A stretch of 64,000 nucleotides of DNA from assembly GCA_965204405.1 (NCBI GenBank), contig CBDBEN010000005.1, positions 1,612,001 to 1,676,000 of the forward strand, in the 5' to 3' direction. Of the stretch, positions 16,956 to 26,384 are shown one piece after another; within the stretch, counting starts at the first letter, position 1, and each line of letters opens with the position of its first letter. The notes under the pieces are model-generated. The model saw only the letters and a list, made by a program, of their open reading frames with translations, was not told where the DNA came from and did not search any database. The stretch is from JANQPX01 sp965204405 (GTDB taxonomy: Bacteria > Pseudomonadota > Alphaproteobacteria > Geminicoccales > Geminicoccaceae). Made by a program: the position numbers and the translations under genes.

Positions 16956-19124
16956 GTGCTTCGCAGGAAATGGCTTGCCCAAAACTTCAAGGCGTTAACC
17001 TTCGGTCTTGGACGTCGGCTGTCGCTGGCGTTCGGCATCCTGCTCGTCGCCTTTGTGGCGACTGCGATCGTTGCCAACCTGAGCGTTCAGCTGGAGCTGA
17101 TACAGCAACGCCTGGACGCTCGAGCCAAGCATTTGGGCAAGCTCCTGGTCGATGTGACGGCATCCCATCTCTTCGAGATGCGGCTTTCCGATCTTGAGAT
17201 CATCTATGAAGATCTGCAGCGCCAGCCCGACATCGCCTATGTCTATGTGCTGGACACCGATCAGCTGGAATTGGCTTCGGGTAGCATCGGCATCGGCGAA
17301 GAGCCGTCATTCCTGCAGGTGGTCGACGATCAGCTGGCGGGAACGGTATCGGAAACAAGGGAAGCTCAGAGGAACCGCAACGGCGGGACTGAGCATATCG
17401 GCATGCCTGTCAAGCTCGGCACTGAATATCTCGGCACCGTCCGGTTCGGGATCGTGCTGGACGAGTACAATCGCGACCTGAGCAAGGTCTGGGTCCGGAA
17501 TCTCCTGATCGGCCTTTTCTTCGTTCTATTCGGCATGGTCTTGAGCGCCATTGTCGCCCGGCGGCTGACTAGGCCGCTGGGCTATCTTATCGCCATGACC
17601 AATCGTGCGTCACATGGTGATTTGGACCAATCCATCGATCTTCACACCAATGACGAGCTCGAGCATCTGGCATCGTCGTTCAACACGATGCTCGACGCTT
17701 TGCGCAAGAGTCTCGATGAGGTTCATCAGCTGGCCTATCGGGACCAGCTGACGTCGTTGCCCAACCGGGCCTGGTTTCACGAATATCTCAGACGAACGAT
17801 CGCTGACGTCACGCGCAACGACCGAGCGGCGGCGCTTATCTTCCTCGATCTCGATCGCTTCAAGCACGTCAACGACACACTCGGGCATCATATAGGCGAT
17901 CAGCTTTTGACAGCGTTCGCTGAGCGGCTTGAAGAATGCATTCGCCAATCAGATGCGATCGCCGTCCTACGATCCCCGCCACCTTCCGAAAGCCCGACTG
18001 ACGAGCCTTCGATAGCTGCTGTCGCCAGGCTCGGCGGCGACGAGTTCACGATCGTACTGCCTCACCTCGACAAGACGGAGGATGCGGCGATCGTGGCCAA
18101 GCGGATCATCACGTCCCTGGCCGAACCATTCGATCTCGACGGTGAAAAGTTCGTGGCTTCGACCAGCATCGGCATCGCGGTTTTCCCCAACGATGGCGAC
18201 AATCCCGAAGATCTCCTAAAGCATGCGGATGCTGCGATGTATCAAGCCAAGCAAGCAGGCCGAAATACCTATCGCTTCTATGATGCGCGAATCGCCGAAA
18301 TAGCGATCCGGCGGATGTCGCTGGAGAGGGAATTGCGCCAAGCGATCGAGCAGAGGCAATTCCGGGTCGTCTTCCAGCCGCAGCTCTCGGTGGCAACAGG
18401 TGACGTTGTATGCGCCGAAGCGCTCATTCGCTGGCAACATCCCAGATTGGGCTTGCTGACGCCGGACAGGTTCTTGTCAGTCGCCGAAGACGCCAGGTTA
18501 ATGCCCGAAATCGGACGCATGGCCTTCCGTGACGCCCTGCGCGCGGCTCGCGGATGGCCTTTGCTCCGTGATCGACCTTTGCGACTCGCCGTAAATGTCT
18601 CGATTGAAGAGCTGGAGGCCGAGGATTTCGGAGAGTGGATCCTACGGGAACTAAGCGAAACTGCTTTCGAGGCCCATGCTCTCGAAATCGAGGTCACGGA
18701 AAGCACGGCGATGCTCGACAATGATCGCGTCGAAGCGCAGGTCAAAATGCTACGGTCTGAAGGGGTTCGCTTTGCCGTCGATGATTTTGGCGTGGGCTAC
18801 TCGAACCTCGCCCGAATGAGGCGCCTTGCATTTGAGACCTTGAAAATCGACAAGAGTCTCATGCAGGGTATTGGATCCGATCAAGACGCAGAAATCCTTG
18901 TCGGCTCAATCCTGAGCATGGCCGAATCTCTCGGCCTTGATGTCGTGGCGGAAGGTATCGAAACTCAAGAGCAATTGGCGTTCTTAGCAGAGCACGCCTG
19001 CGGGTATGTTCAGGGCTACCTGCTATCCCGACCGATGCTCGATAAGGCATTCCAGGATTGGGTGACAAAACATGGCATTGCGGAAAGCAATTTGCTCGCC
19101 ATGCCGACGGCCTGTCTACGTTGA
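16956..19124 (+). CDS. Membrane sensor with HAMP, GGDEF and EAL domains
   Basis: A 722-residue inner-membrane protein. It has a first membrane helix at about residues 25-48, a periplasmic domain to about 175, a second helix (IGLFFVLFGMVLSAIVA), a HAMP linker (RRLTRPLGYLIAMTNRA), a GGDEF domain with intact GGDEF at about 360-364, and an EAL domain with AEALIRW (about 487) and DDFGVGYSNL. All hallmark residues for cyclic di-GMP synthesis and breakdown are present. About 20 residues rich in Pro and Ser separate an RQSD sequence from the GGDEF motif. It follows the PhnD-type gene, a likely ligand-sensing partner. Confidence 0.93.
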   Translation: MLRRKWLAQNFKALTFGLGRRLSLAFGILLVAFVATAIVANLSVQLELIQQRLDARAKHLGKLLVDVTASHLFEMRLSDLEIIYEDLQRQPDIAYVYVLDTDQLELASGSIGIGEEPSFLQVVDDQLAGTVSETREAQRNRNGGTEHIGMPVKLGTEYLGTVRFGIVLDEYNRDLSKVWVRNLLIGLFFVLFGMVLSAIVARRLTRPLGYLIAMTNRASHGDLDQSIDLHTNDELEHLASSFNTMLDALRKSLDEVHQLAYRDQLTSLPNRAWFHEYLRRTIADVTRNDRAAALIFLDLDRFKHVNDTLGHHIGDQLLTAFAERLEECIRQSDAIAVLRSPPPSESPTDEPSIAAVARLGGDEFTIVLPHLDKTEDAAIVAKRIITSLAEPFDLDGEKFVASTSIGIAVFPNDGDNPEDLLKHADAAMYQAKQAGRNTYRFYDARIAEIAIRRMSLERELRQAIEQRQFRVVFQPQLSVATGDVVCAEALIRWQHPRLGLLTPDRFLSVAEDARLMPEIGRMAFRDALRAARGWPLLRDRPLRLAVNVSIEELEAEDFGEWILRELSETAFEAHALEIEVTESTAMLDNDRVEAQVKMLRSEGVRFAVDDFGVGYSNLARMRRLAFETLKIDKSLMQGIGSDQDAEILVGSILSMAESLGLDVVAEGIETQEQLAFLAEHACGYVQGYLLSRPMLDKAFQDWVTKHGIAESNLLAMPTACLR

Positions 19125-19229
19125 TGGTAACTGCTTCTGGCCGATTTTGTTGATTTATTCGGTTGCTCTTGAGCGGACGCTGCGCGACGTGGGGTGAAGT
19201 CGAGGTTTTGGTGCCGGGCTGTTGCCCAG

Positions 19230-20205
19230 TTTGTTATACTTCAGTCGTCATGATTGCTCATGTCTCCTTTCTTGTTACGCCAAAGCTGCTTACGCCAAAG
19301 CTGCAATTGGTTCGAGTTTCGGTCTGAGCTTGGCGAGTTTTCGGAGGTTCTGGGCGGTGGCGGCAAGGAGGAATTCATCACTGGCGCCGCAAGGCCCTCG
19401 TAATCGCAACCGACCATCTCGGATGCACCATAAGCGCTGTCGCCAGCGCGATGCTCGGGGTAGAGGTCAAAGCGATCCATCCCTCGCTCGATCATGGTCC
19501 GGGCAGCGCCGACCTCAGCCTGGCGGATGGCACGAGACGCCTCGACATCCACGATAATGGCCCTGTCTGGCGCTTGCCGCCGGCCAGCCCAAGCGCAATG
19601 TCGGTGTCGATCAGATAGTTAGTCGCATAAGCGAAGAATGCGGGGGCCCGCAGGGCGCCGGTCCACTGAGCAGCAGGATCGGAGGGCGAAATGAACTTCG
19701 GTGTCACCTCGCTTGCCGCGCCAAAGGCGGCATCGTCGAGTGTCGAGAGGTAATCCTTCACCGCCTGCAGCGCATCCGGAGGAAGATCCGCTGGATCCCA
19801 TTCATCGCTCGGAATGGAGCGCCGCTTGTTGGCATCGGCCTGGATCAAGCTGGCGTGGACGGCAAAGCCTTCGCCGCCCACAAGTCCTTCGTCGATACAG
19901 CGCTGCACCACACTCTCGAACACACGCCGGAGAAGATCACTCTCACGAAAACGTCGAATGATCTGGCACTTTCCCGTCCAGACCAAGACCACAAAAAAAA
20001 CCGATAGGCGAGGTTCAGATGAACCTCCTCGCATAACCTTCGTTCGGAACGGATACCGAGACAATAGCCGATGATCAGCATGCGGATCATCAGCTCAGGA
20101 TCGATCGAAGGCCGACCGATCGAGCTATAATAAGGCTTCAAGTCCCGTCTGATGCCCTCAAGGTCGACAAAGATATCGATCTGACTGACCTGCCCCCCTT
20201 CAGAC
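19230..20205 (-). pseudogene. IS1182-family transposase relic
   Basis: On the minus strand the N-terminal part reads DIFVDLEGIRRDLKPYYS, then GRPSIDPELMIRMLIIGYCLGIRSERRL. After frame changes it continues with FRESDLLRRVFESVVQRCIDEG, WDPADLPPDALQAVKDYLS and VEASRAIRQAEVGAARTMIE. The C-terminal end (FLLAATAQNLRKLAKL) then appears in yet another frame after a jump from SEMVG, which indicates an internal deletion of the transposase centre. It is clearly inactive. A 15-bp tandem duplication (TTACGCCAAAGCTGC twice) lies near its left end at about 19275. Confidence 0.88.
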
Positions 20206-20430
20206 CGATCCAGCTGCTATGAGAGCGGTTGGAGCTATGAAGGGGGCAGGCCACTACCTGGTGCCAACACCAGCCATTCTTAAGATCCAAATAAAATGTC
20301 AGAAACCCACTAATACACCGGTAAGCCATTACAATATGAAAATAGGCTGCGATGTTTCAGGCCTGACAAAAGATATGATCGATCATTTGCTGCGTACCTA
20401 TGATGCTGTCATTCTGGGCGGTAGTGCGAC

Positions 20431-22467
20431 ATGGCTTATGTTTTGGCCAGCATGGAGGACATTGTGACGAACCCACTTTTGGAGCCTTGGGGTGGTCCTT
20501 ACGATTTGCCTCATTTTCCCGCTATTAAGACCGAGCATTTTCGGACTGCATTTGACACCGCGATCGTCGAGGCCGAAGCTGAATTCGAAGCCATCGCCAA
20601 CGATATGCAACCCGTCAGCTTTGCCAATACGGTCGAAGCCCTGGAGCGCCATGGTCGCTTGCTGAATAGGGTTTCCGCCGTTTTCTACAACCGGGCCGGT
20701 GCGGATACCAACCCAGAGATCCAGGCTATCGAGCGTGATGTCTCACCTAGGCTTAGCCAACTGCATGCTCGCAAAATGACGAATGCATCAATGTTCGCGC
20801 GGTTGGATCGGTTGATGGCGTCTGCGGACGCGCTCGAGGCCGAGCAATCCCGTGTGCTTGAGTTGATGCATCACATGTACGTCAAGGGTGGCGCCAAGCT
20901 CGACGATGCCGGCAAGGCGCGGATGGAAGCGATTATGGTCCGGCTCTCCGAATTGGGAACCCAATTTGGCCAGAATGTCTTAAAGGACGAAGCCGACTGG
21001 TCGATGTTGCTGACGGAAGAGGATCTCGATGGTCTGCCCGCGTCATTGATTGAAGCTGCCCGAGATGAGGCCAAGCGGCGAGACAAGAATGGCTATGCGA
21101 TTACCTTGGCCCGGTCGCTGGTCGAGCCATTTTTGACGTTCTCGGATCGTCGTGATCTGCGCGAACGGGCTTTTCTCGCCTGGACGAACCGCGGTGAGGC
21201 CAGCAATTGGCCCTTGGTGGCCGAGATCATCAAGCTGCGCGCCGAATGCGCCAAGCTGCTCGGTTTTAAAGACTTCGCCTCCTTCAAGCTGCATGATCAG
21301 ATGGCCATGGCGCCTGACCGCGTCCATGATCTTTTGATGGCGGTGTGGTCACCCGCCCGAGCGCGAGCCCTGGAAGAACAGGAGGCTCTTTCGGCGCTTG
21401 CGGCCCGTGACGGGATCAACGGGCCGCTGGCCCCATGGGACTGGCGTTACTTTGCCGAGAAGGAACGCAAGAGCCTTCATGACTTGGATGAAGCGGAGAT
21501 CAAGCCCTATCTGGTACTGGACAATATCATCGCCGCGGCCTTCGATGTCGCTGGCCGGTTGTTCTCGCTGACATTCGAAGAAGTTGATATCGCGTTGCCG
21601 CACCCTGAAGCGCGAGCTTGGGAGGTGCGGCGTGGTGACGAACTCATCGGCCTGTTCATCGGCGACTACTTTGCACGGCCTTCGAAGCGTTCCGGCGCTT
21701 GGGCAAGTTCGCTTCGCCCCCAGCAAAAGCTGTGGGCTCCCGGAACACCAGTCCGAACCAACACCTGCAACTTCGCAAAAAGTGATCCAGCACTCTTAAG
21801 CTGGACCGATGCGCGAACCTTGTTTCATGAATTCGGTCATGCGCTGCATGGGCTGATGTCGGATGTTACCTATCCCTTTATCTCGGGCACCGCTGTGGCG
21901 CGGGATTTCGTAGAGCTGCCCAGCCAACTCTATGAGCACTGGCTATCCGTGCCGGAGATCTTGACCAAGCACGCACGCCATGTCCGGACTGGCGCACCGA
22001 TGCCTGAAGATTTGGTCGAGCGGATTATTGCTGCTGAGAATTTCGGACAGGGGTTCAAGACTGTCGAATTCACGGCTGCAGCCCTCGTCGACCTCGAGAT
22101 GCACACAATGGACATCGCCGGCGATGTCGACCCAAAGGCCTTCGAAGCTGAGGTCTTGTCCAAAATCGGCATGCCTGAGCCGATTGCCATGCGGCACCGC
22201 GTACCACATTTTCAGCATGTCTTTTCAGGCGATAGTTATGCTTCCGGCTATTACAGCTATATGTGGTCCGAGGTCATGGACGCCGATGCCTTCAAGGCGT
22301 TTCGTGAAGCTGGCGATCCCTTTGACGCATCTACGGCAAAGCGCCTGGCCGACACGATCTATTCCGTCGGCGGCAGCGTCACGCCGGAGGCAGCTTACAC
22401 CGCCTTTCGCGGTAGGCTACCTGCGACAGAAGCACTCCTCGAAGGACGCGGTCTATTGAGCGAATGA
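20431..22467 (+). CDS. M3-family zinc metallopeptidase (oligopeptidase A / Dcp type)
   Basis: A 678-residue cytoplasmic peptidase, the normal length of the M3 family. The zinc site HEFGH is at 466-470, followed by ALHGLMSDV, with the downstream glutamate helix in ARDFVELPSQLYEHW. The C-terminal SGYYSYMWSEVMDADAF is also conserved in this family. It would cleave short peptides released by proteolysis or import. The ATG at 20431 is used; an ATG at 20452 or GTG at 20464 (VTNPLLEPWGGPYDLP) would remove residues outside the conserved region. Confidence 0.93.
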   Translation: MAYVLASMEDIVTNPLLEPWGGPYDLPHFPAIKTEHFRTAFDTAIVEAEAEFEAIANDMQPVSFANTVEALERHGRLLNRVSAVFYNRAGADTNPEIQAIERDVSPRLSQLHARKMTNASMFARLDRLMASADALEAEQSRVLELMHHMYVKGGAKLDDAGKARMEAIMVRLSELGTQFGQNVLKDEADWSMLLTEEDLDGLPASLIEAARDEAKRRDKNGYAITLARSLVEPFLTFSDRRDLRERAFLAWTNRGEASNWPLVAEIIKLRAECAKLLGFKDFASFKLHDQMAMAPDRVHDLLMAVWSPARARALEEQEALSALAARDGINGPLAPWDWRYFAEKERKSLHDLDEAEIKPYLVLDNIIAAAFDVAGRLFSLTFEEVDIALPHPEARAWEVRRGDELIGLFIGDYFARPSKRSGAWASSLRPQQKLWAPGTPVRTNTCNFAKSDPALLSWTDARTLFHEFGHALHGLMSDVTYPFISGTAVARDFVELPSQLYEHWLSVPEILTKHARHVRTGAPMPEDLVERIIAAENFGQGFKTVEFTAAALVDLEMHTMDIAGDVDPKAFEAEVLSKIGMPEPIAMRHRVPHFQHVFSGDSYASGYYSYMWSEVMDADAFKAFREAGDPFDASTAKRLADTIYSVGGSVTPEAAYTAFRGRLPATEALLEGRGLLSE

Positions 22468-22492
22468 TTTTGGCTCCGGCCATGCCTTAGGG

Positions 22493-22584
22493 GCAGACTC
22501 CCCCGCCCAACCACCTGATTTGATCGGTATGTTTGGGGGTGGGGGAGAGGGCTGGCACCGCGTAAACCTCAACCGGAAACGCTC
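22493..22584 (-). repeat. MITE type B, truncated copy
   Basis: Read on the minus strand it starts right after a TA (22585-22586) with GAGCGTTTCCGGTTGAGG and TTTACGCGGTGCCAGCCCTC, the same left end as the copy at 36115. The long stem follows, but the far end is missing at about 22493, so the copy is truncated. Confidence 0.7.
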
Positions 22585-22695
22585 TAATTTGGAACTCATT
22601 CATCATGTGTGCCATCAAGCGCACCATGTCCATCATCCGGTCAAATGGTCGGTTGCCAGTCGATCTGATGCAAAGTCGGCGGCTTGGAAAGGCCT

Positions 22696-22775
22696 GAGCT
22701 GAATGCGATGAAAGTCGCACGTACGGTTCTTAGGGAGGGGAGGCCGCAAGGGCAGCCTTTCAACCGGCATAATTT
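22696..22775 (+). ncRNA. Degenerate group II intron 3' end (domains V and VI)
   Basis: The 34 bases at 22696-22729 match the domain V hairpin of bacterial group II introns in length and layout: GAGC start, GATGAAAGTC loop region and the 3' strand CGCACGTACGGTTC. The 5' strand (GAGCTGAATGCG) has a mismatch against the expected GAGCCGTATGCG, so it looks degenerate. A second hairpin with GAGGCCGCAAGGGCAGCC follows, fitting domain VI. No reverse-transcriptase frame is nearby, so this is a relic. It lies between the M3 gene and metW. Confidence 0.5.
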
Positions 22776-23027
22776 CAATGGGCTGGACGAGCGCTGGCCA
22801 TTTCGTCGGCAGGACTTCGATGATAAGCGTGACCGGGTGGCAACGGATCATGCTGAATAGAAACGATGCCAGGCGTGGTCCAGCGCATCGTTCTAGATTT
22901 TCACTGTCTACACACTTATCGATGCTGCGAGGCCATACATCTTCGCAAGGTCGTCATCCAGCGCTGGACGGAACAACCCAGACGTTTTGAACATGGGCTG
23001 GGCAATTCACGCGTCGGGGCAGAAGGC

Positions 23028-23693
23028 CTAGGGTCGGCTGAGGACGAACAGTACCTGTTCGCTCAGGAGATTGTCGAACCATTTGCGGCTGGCGAGGCGG
23101 CTTACCAGGCCGTGGCGTGCGAGGCAGATCCGATGTTCGATCACGAAGCCCAGCCCTTCGCACAGATGTTCGAAGTCCTCTAGCGTGCAGGGACGGATAT
23201 TGGGCGTTGTGTACCAGGGCTCCGCTGAACCTATTGCGCTGGGCATGCGGCCGCGCAACAGATGCCAGCGTGCGCGCCAATGGGCGTAATTGGTAAAGGA
23301 GACGATCCCGTGGCGGCCGATACGCAGCATGGCGTTCAGGACATCGCGCGGCTGATGCATCGCCTGAATGGTCTGGCTCAGGATGACGTAATCGAAGGAA
23401 CCGTCCGGATATAGATGAAGGTCCTTCTCGGCATTTCCCTGGACCACGGCGAGCCCTTGGCTCACGCAATCCTGGACGCCAGACTGGGAAAGCTCGATGC
23501 CTCTGGCATCGACCTGCTTGGTCCTGGCGAGGTAGGCGAGCAGAGCACCGTCGTCGCAGCCCACATCCAGGACCCTCGCTTTGACGGTGACAAGGTCGGC
23601 GATCAACCGGAGATCCTGGCGAAGCGGCGCCTTTTTGATCGAGGCTTGATCGGCGGCCTGGTGACGATCGAGGGTAACGCTTGCGGTTGCCAT
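23028..23693 (-). CDS. metW: Methionine biosynthesis protein MetW
   Basis: A 221-residue class I methyltransferase-fold protein. The SAM-type motif is VLDVGCDDGALLAYL, followed by ARGIELSQSGVQDCV and the MetW-specific FTNYAHWRARWHLL and WYTTPNIRPCTLEDFEHLC. In alphaproteobacteria MetW is encoded directly after MetX and is needed for homoserine acylation. Here one base separates the two genes, so it is in the SAM-II-controlled transcript. An N-terminal extension of about 25 residues precedes the core. Confidence 0.95.
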   Translation of the reverse strand: MATASVTLDRHQAADQASIKKAPLRQDLRLIADLVTVKARVLDVGCDDGALLAYLARTKQVDARGIELSQSGVQDCVSQGLAVVQGNAEKDLHLYPDGSFDYVILSQTIQAMHQPRDVLNAMLRIGRHGIVSFTNYAHWRARWHLLRGRMPSAIGSAEPWYTTPNIRPCTLEDFEHLCEGLGFVIEHRICLARHGLVSRLASRKWFDNLLSEQVLFVLSRP

Positions 23694-23694
23694 G

Positions 23695-24921
23695 TTATTG
23701 CAGCCCCGCAGCTATGGCGGAACCTTCGAGGAAGCCCGCAAACACTCGATGAAATTCCGGCTCATCCAGAAGGAAGGAATCATGGCCGCGATCGGTTTGA
23801 AACTCGCAGGACGATACATTGGCGGCGACAGCGGTCAACGCCTGAACCAGTTCCCTGCTTTCGGCAGTCGGGAAAAGCCAGTCCGAGCTGAAGGAAAGCA
23901 CGCAGAACCGGGTAGCCGATCCTCGAAACGCATTGGCCAGAATACCGTCGAACGAGGCCGCCAGATCGAAATAGTCCATCGCACGCGTAATGTAGAGATA
24001 GGAGTTGGCATCGAACCGGTCGACGAAGGTGAAACCTTGATGGCGAAGATAGCTTTCCACCTGAAAATCGGCGTCGAAGCCGTAGGTAAGCTCGCTTCTG
24101 TCTTGAAGCTCCCGGCCGAACTTTCGATGCAGAGCCGGTTCCGAAAGATAGGTGATGTGAGCGGCCATGCGCGCCACGGAAAGGCCGCGAACGGGACGCT
24201 TGCCGGTGCCGTAATAGCTTCCGCTCTGCCAGTCGGGATCCGCCATGATGGCCTGGCGTCCGACCTCGTGGAACGCGATGTTCTGAGCCGAATGCCTCGC
24301 CGAAGTGGCGATCGGCACGGCGCTGAAGACCCGCTCCGGATACTGCGCTGCCCATTCAAGTGCCTGCATGCCGCCCATCGAGCCGCCGACCACGGCGAAC
24401 AGCCGCTCGATCCCGAGCTGATCCAGGAGACAAGCCTGAACCCGGACCATGTCGCCGATGGTGATGACCGGGAAATTCAGTCCATGAGGTTTGCCGCCGT
24501 CGCCGGCTGCTGTCTCCATGGGGCCGGTGGTTCCCATGCATCCGCCTAGAATATTGGTGCAGATCACGAAGTAACGGTCCGTGTCGATCGGCTTGCCTTT
24601 GCCGATCATGAGGCTCCACCAGCCGGCTTTGCCGGTGATGGGGTGGGTGTCGGCGGCGAATTGGTCTCCGGTTAGCGCATGGCAAACCAGAACGGCATTG
24701 CTGCGATCGGCATTCAGTGCTCCGTAGGTCTGGTAGGCGACGGTGATCCGATCGAGCTTGGCACCGCAATCCAGCTCGACCGGTACGGCCGTCAAGCGGA
24801 CTTGGTGGCCGGGAAGGCTGCCGCTCTCCAGATCAACGACAGCGCTCGTTTCAGATATAGGCATGGTCGCATCGGAGCCGTCTTGATCGAGGTGGGACCG
24901 GCTGTAGCCCTGGTCGCTCAT
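23695..24921 (-). CDS. metX: Homoserine O-acyltransferase MetX
   Basis: A 408-residue alpha/beta-hydrolase-fold acyltransferase that makes O-acetyl- (or O-succinyl-) homoserine for methionine synthesis. Landmarks are CHALTGDQFAADTHP, NILGGCMGTTGP, the nucleophile Ser181 in VVGGSMGGMQALEW, and the C-terminal Asp and His (SSDWLFPT and GHDSFLLD). It is first in the operon with metW and lies downstream of a SAM-II riboswitch and a terminator-like hairpin, so it should be switched off when S-adenosylmethionine is plentiful. Confidence 0.96.
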   Translation of the reverse strand: MSDQGYSRSHLDQDGSDATMPISETSAVVDLESGSLPGHQVRLTAVPVELDCGAKLDRITVAYQTYGALNADRSNAVLVCHALTGDQFAADTHPITGKAGWWSLMIGKGKPIDTDRYFVICTNILGGCMGTTGPMETAAGDGGKPHGLNFPVITIGDMVRVQACLLDQLGIERLFAVVGGSMGGMQALEWAAQYPERVFSAVPIATSARHSAQNIAFHEVGRQAIMADPDWQSGSYYGTGKRPVRGLSVARMAAHITYLSEPALHRKFGRELQDRSELTYGFDADFQVESYLRHQGFTFVDRFDANSYLYITRAMDYFDLAASFDGILANAFRGSATRFCVLSFSSDWLFPTAESRELVQALTAVAANVSSCEFQTDRGHDSFLLDEPEFHRVFAGFLEGSAIAAGLQ

Positions 24922-24938
24922 GTCTTTGCCTCACCAAC

Positions 24939-24963
24939 AAAAAACCCCGGCTATCAGCCAGGG
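24939..24963 (-). terminator. Rho-independent terminator between SAM-II riboswitch and metX
   Basis: On the minus strand CCCTGGCT, loop GAT and AGCCGGGG form an 8-bp stem followed by six T residues. It lies 16 bp downstream of the riboswitch and about 18 bp ahead of the metX ATG, so it is a candidate expression platform. Confidence 0.75.
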
Positions 24964-24978
24964 CTTTTTCAAAGCGAC

Positions 24979-25036
24979 CCGGCTTTTTAGCAGTTTCTTT
25001 AACGTGGTCTGCAAGCCAGCCGGCCCAAATCACCAC
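24979..25036 (-). promoter_or_regulatory. SAM-II riboswitch upstream of metX
   Basis: On the minus strand the SAM-II layout is clear: stem P1 GTGGT with ACCAC, the conserved TGATTT after the 5' strand, CTTGCA before the 3' strand, then GTTAAAGAAACTGCTAAAAA. The 3' AGCCGG can pair with CCGGCT in the loop, forming the pseudoknot of the class. SAM-II senses S-adenosylmethionine and is typical of alphaproteobacterial metA/metX leaders, so it should repress metX-metW. Confidence 0.9.
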
Positions 25037-25292
25037 AAGAGCGGACGTTAGCGCCATAGCGGGGGCGGCGTCAATGGCATATTGCCGCTCGGTTGATGAT
25101 GTGAATGCTCGAAACAACCGTCTCAACATCTTTAAATTGTCGGATCATATCTTGCCTAAGGGACGGGTGGGCGCTTACTCTTCGCGCGATTGACGGTCCT
25201 GTTTGCCGGCTGACCATGCATCAATCGGCCGAGCAAGATGACCCCGTTCGAAAAATACCCAGCCAGGTCAACAAGCAAGAGAGACGAAAACG

Positions 25293-26384
25293 ATGGCCAG
25301 TCCCAGGCCGCGTCCCGGCATTCTGGAGATCCAGCCCTATGTCGGGGGCAAAGCATCCGCCGACAGTGACAAGAAGACCATCAAGCTGTCCGCCAATGAG
25401 TCGGCGATCGGACCGAGCCCCAAGGCTGTTGCCGCCATCCAGGCGGTGCTAGGCGAGAGCCATCGCTATCCCGACGGCGGCTCGTCCGCTCTTCGTGCGG
25501 CGATTGGCGAGCGCTTCGGGCTTGATCCCGCTATGATCGTCTGCGGGTCGGGTTCCGACGAACTTATCTACTACTTGGCCACTGCCTTTGCCGGCCCGGG
25601 CGATGAGGTGCTGTATAGCGCTCATGGCTTCCTGATGTACAAGCTGAATGCGCTCGCTGCCGGGGCAACGCCGATCGCGGTGCCGGAGACCGGCCTTCGC
25701 GCCGATGTGGATGCCCTGCTGGCGCGGGTGACGACGCGAACCAGGCTAGTCTTCATTGCCAATCCGAACAACCCGACCGGCAGCTATCTCACGGTGGAGG
25801 AACTCAACCGGCTGCATGCCGGGCTTCCGGGCGATGTCCTGCTGGTGATCGATGCGGCCTATGCCGAGTATGTGGAGGCGGCGGATTATGCCAGCGGGCG
25901 GGAATTGGTCGAACGGGTCGACAATGTGGTGATGACCCGGACCTTCTCGAAGCTGTTCGGGCTTGCCGCCCTTCGCGTCGGCTGGGCTTATGCATCGCCT
26001 TTGGTCGTCGACATCCTGCAGCGCGTCCGCGGTCCCTTCAATGTCAACGCGCTCGCTCAGTCCGCCGGTATCGCCGCCCTTCAGGATAGAGATCATCAGG
26101 AGCGCTCGGTCGCCCATAATGATCACTGGCTGCCGCGGATGAAGCAGGCCATCAGCGGGCTCGGGCTGACGGTGCACCCAAGCGTCGCCAATTTTCTCCT
26201 GATCGAATTTCCGGGGGAGGGGGCTAAGACGGCGGCAGCGGCCAGCCTATGGCTGGAAAAGGATGGCATCGTGCTTCGGCCGATGGCCGCTTACGGCCTG
26301 CCCGACTGCCTTCGCCTCTCGATAGGGCCGGAGGACGAAAACGCGGCTGTTCTGCAATCCCTCGAAAGGTTCATGGCGTCATGA
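25293..26384 (+). CDS. hisC: Histidinol-phosphate / aromatic aminotransferase
   Basis: A 363-residue class I/II PLP-dependent aminotransferase of the HisC type. It has the KLSANESAIGPSPKA start, ANPNNPTGSY (about 156-165), DAAYAEYV and the PLP lysine Lys220 in TRTFSKLFGLAALRVGW. The near C-terminal arginine lies in the LRLSIG stretch. It overlaps the prephenate dehydrogenase gene by 4 bp, so it may act as the aromatic aminotransferase of tyrosine/phenylalanine synthesis as well as, or instead of, in histidine synthesis. Confidence 0.93.
   Translation: MASPRPRPGILEIQPYVGGKASADSDKKTIKLSANESAIGPSPKAVAAIQAVLGESHRYPDGGSSALRAAIGERFGLDPAMIVCGSGSDELIYYLATAFAGPGDEVLYSAHGFLMYKLNALAAGATPIAVPETGLRADVDALLARVTTRTRLVFIANPNNPTGSYLTVEELNRLHAGLPGDVLLVIDAAYAEYVEAADYASGRELVERVDNVVMTRTFSKLFGLAALRVGWAYASPLVVDILQRVRGPFNVNALAQSAGIAALQDRDHQERSVAHNDHWLPRMKQAISGLGLTVHPSVANFLLIEFPGEGAKTAAAASLWLEKDGIVLRPMAAYGLPDCLRLSIGPEDENAAVLQSLERFMAS

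Noticed and set aside
19250..19310. Tandem GCCAAAGCTGC repeats as a CRISPR or origin iteron
   Set aside because: Only two units of 15 bp are present, inside a decayed transposase; this is a local duplication.
22468..23027. A small gene in the gap before metW
   Set aside because: Frames here run through a truncated MITE and the group II intron-like hairpins and have no conserved product.
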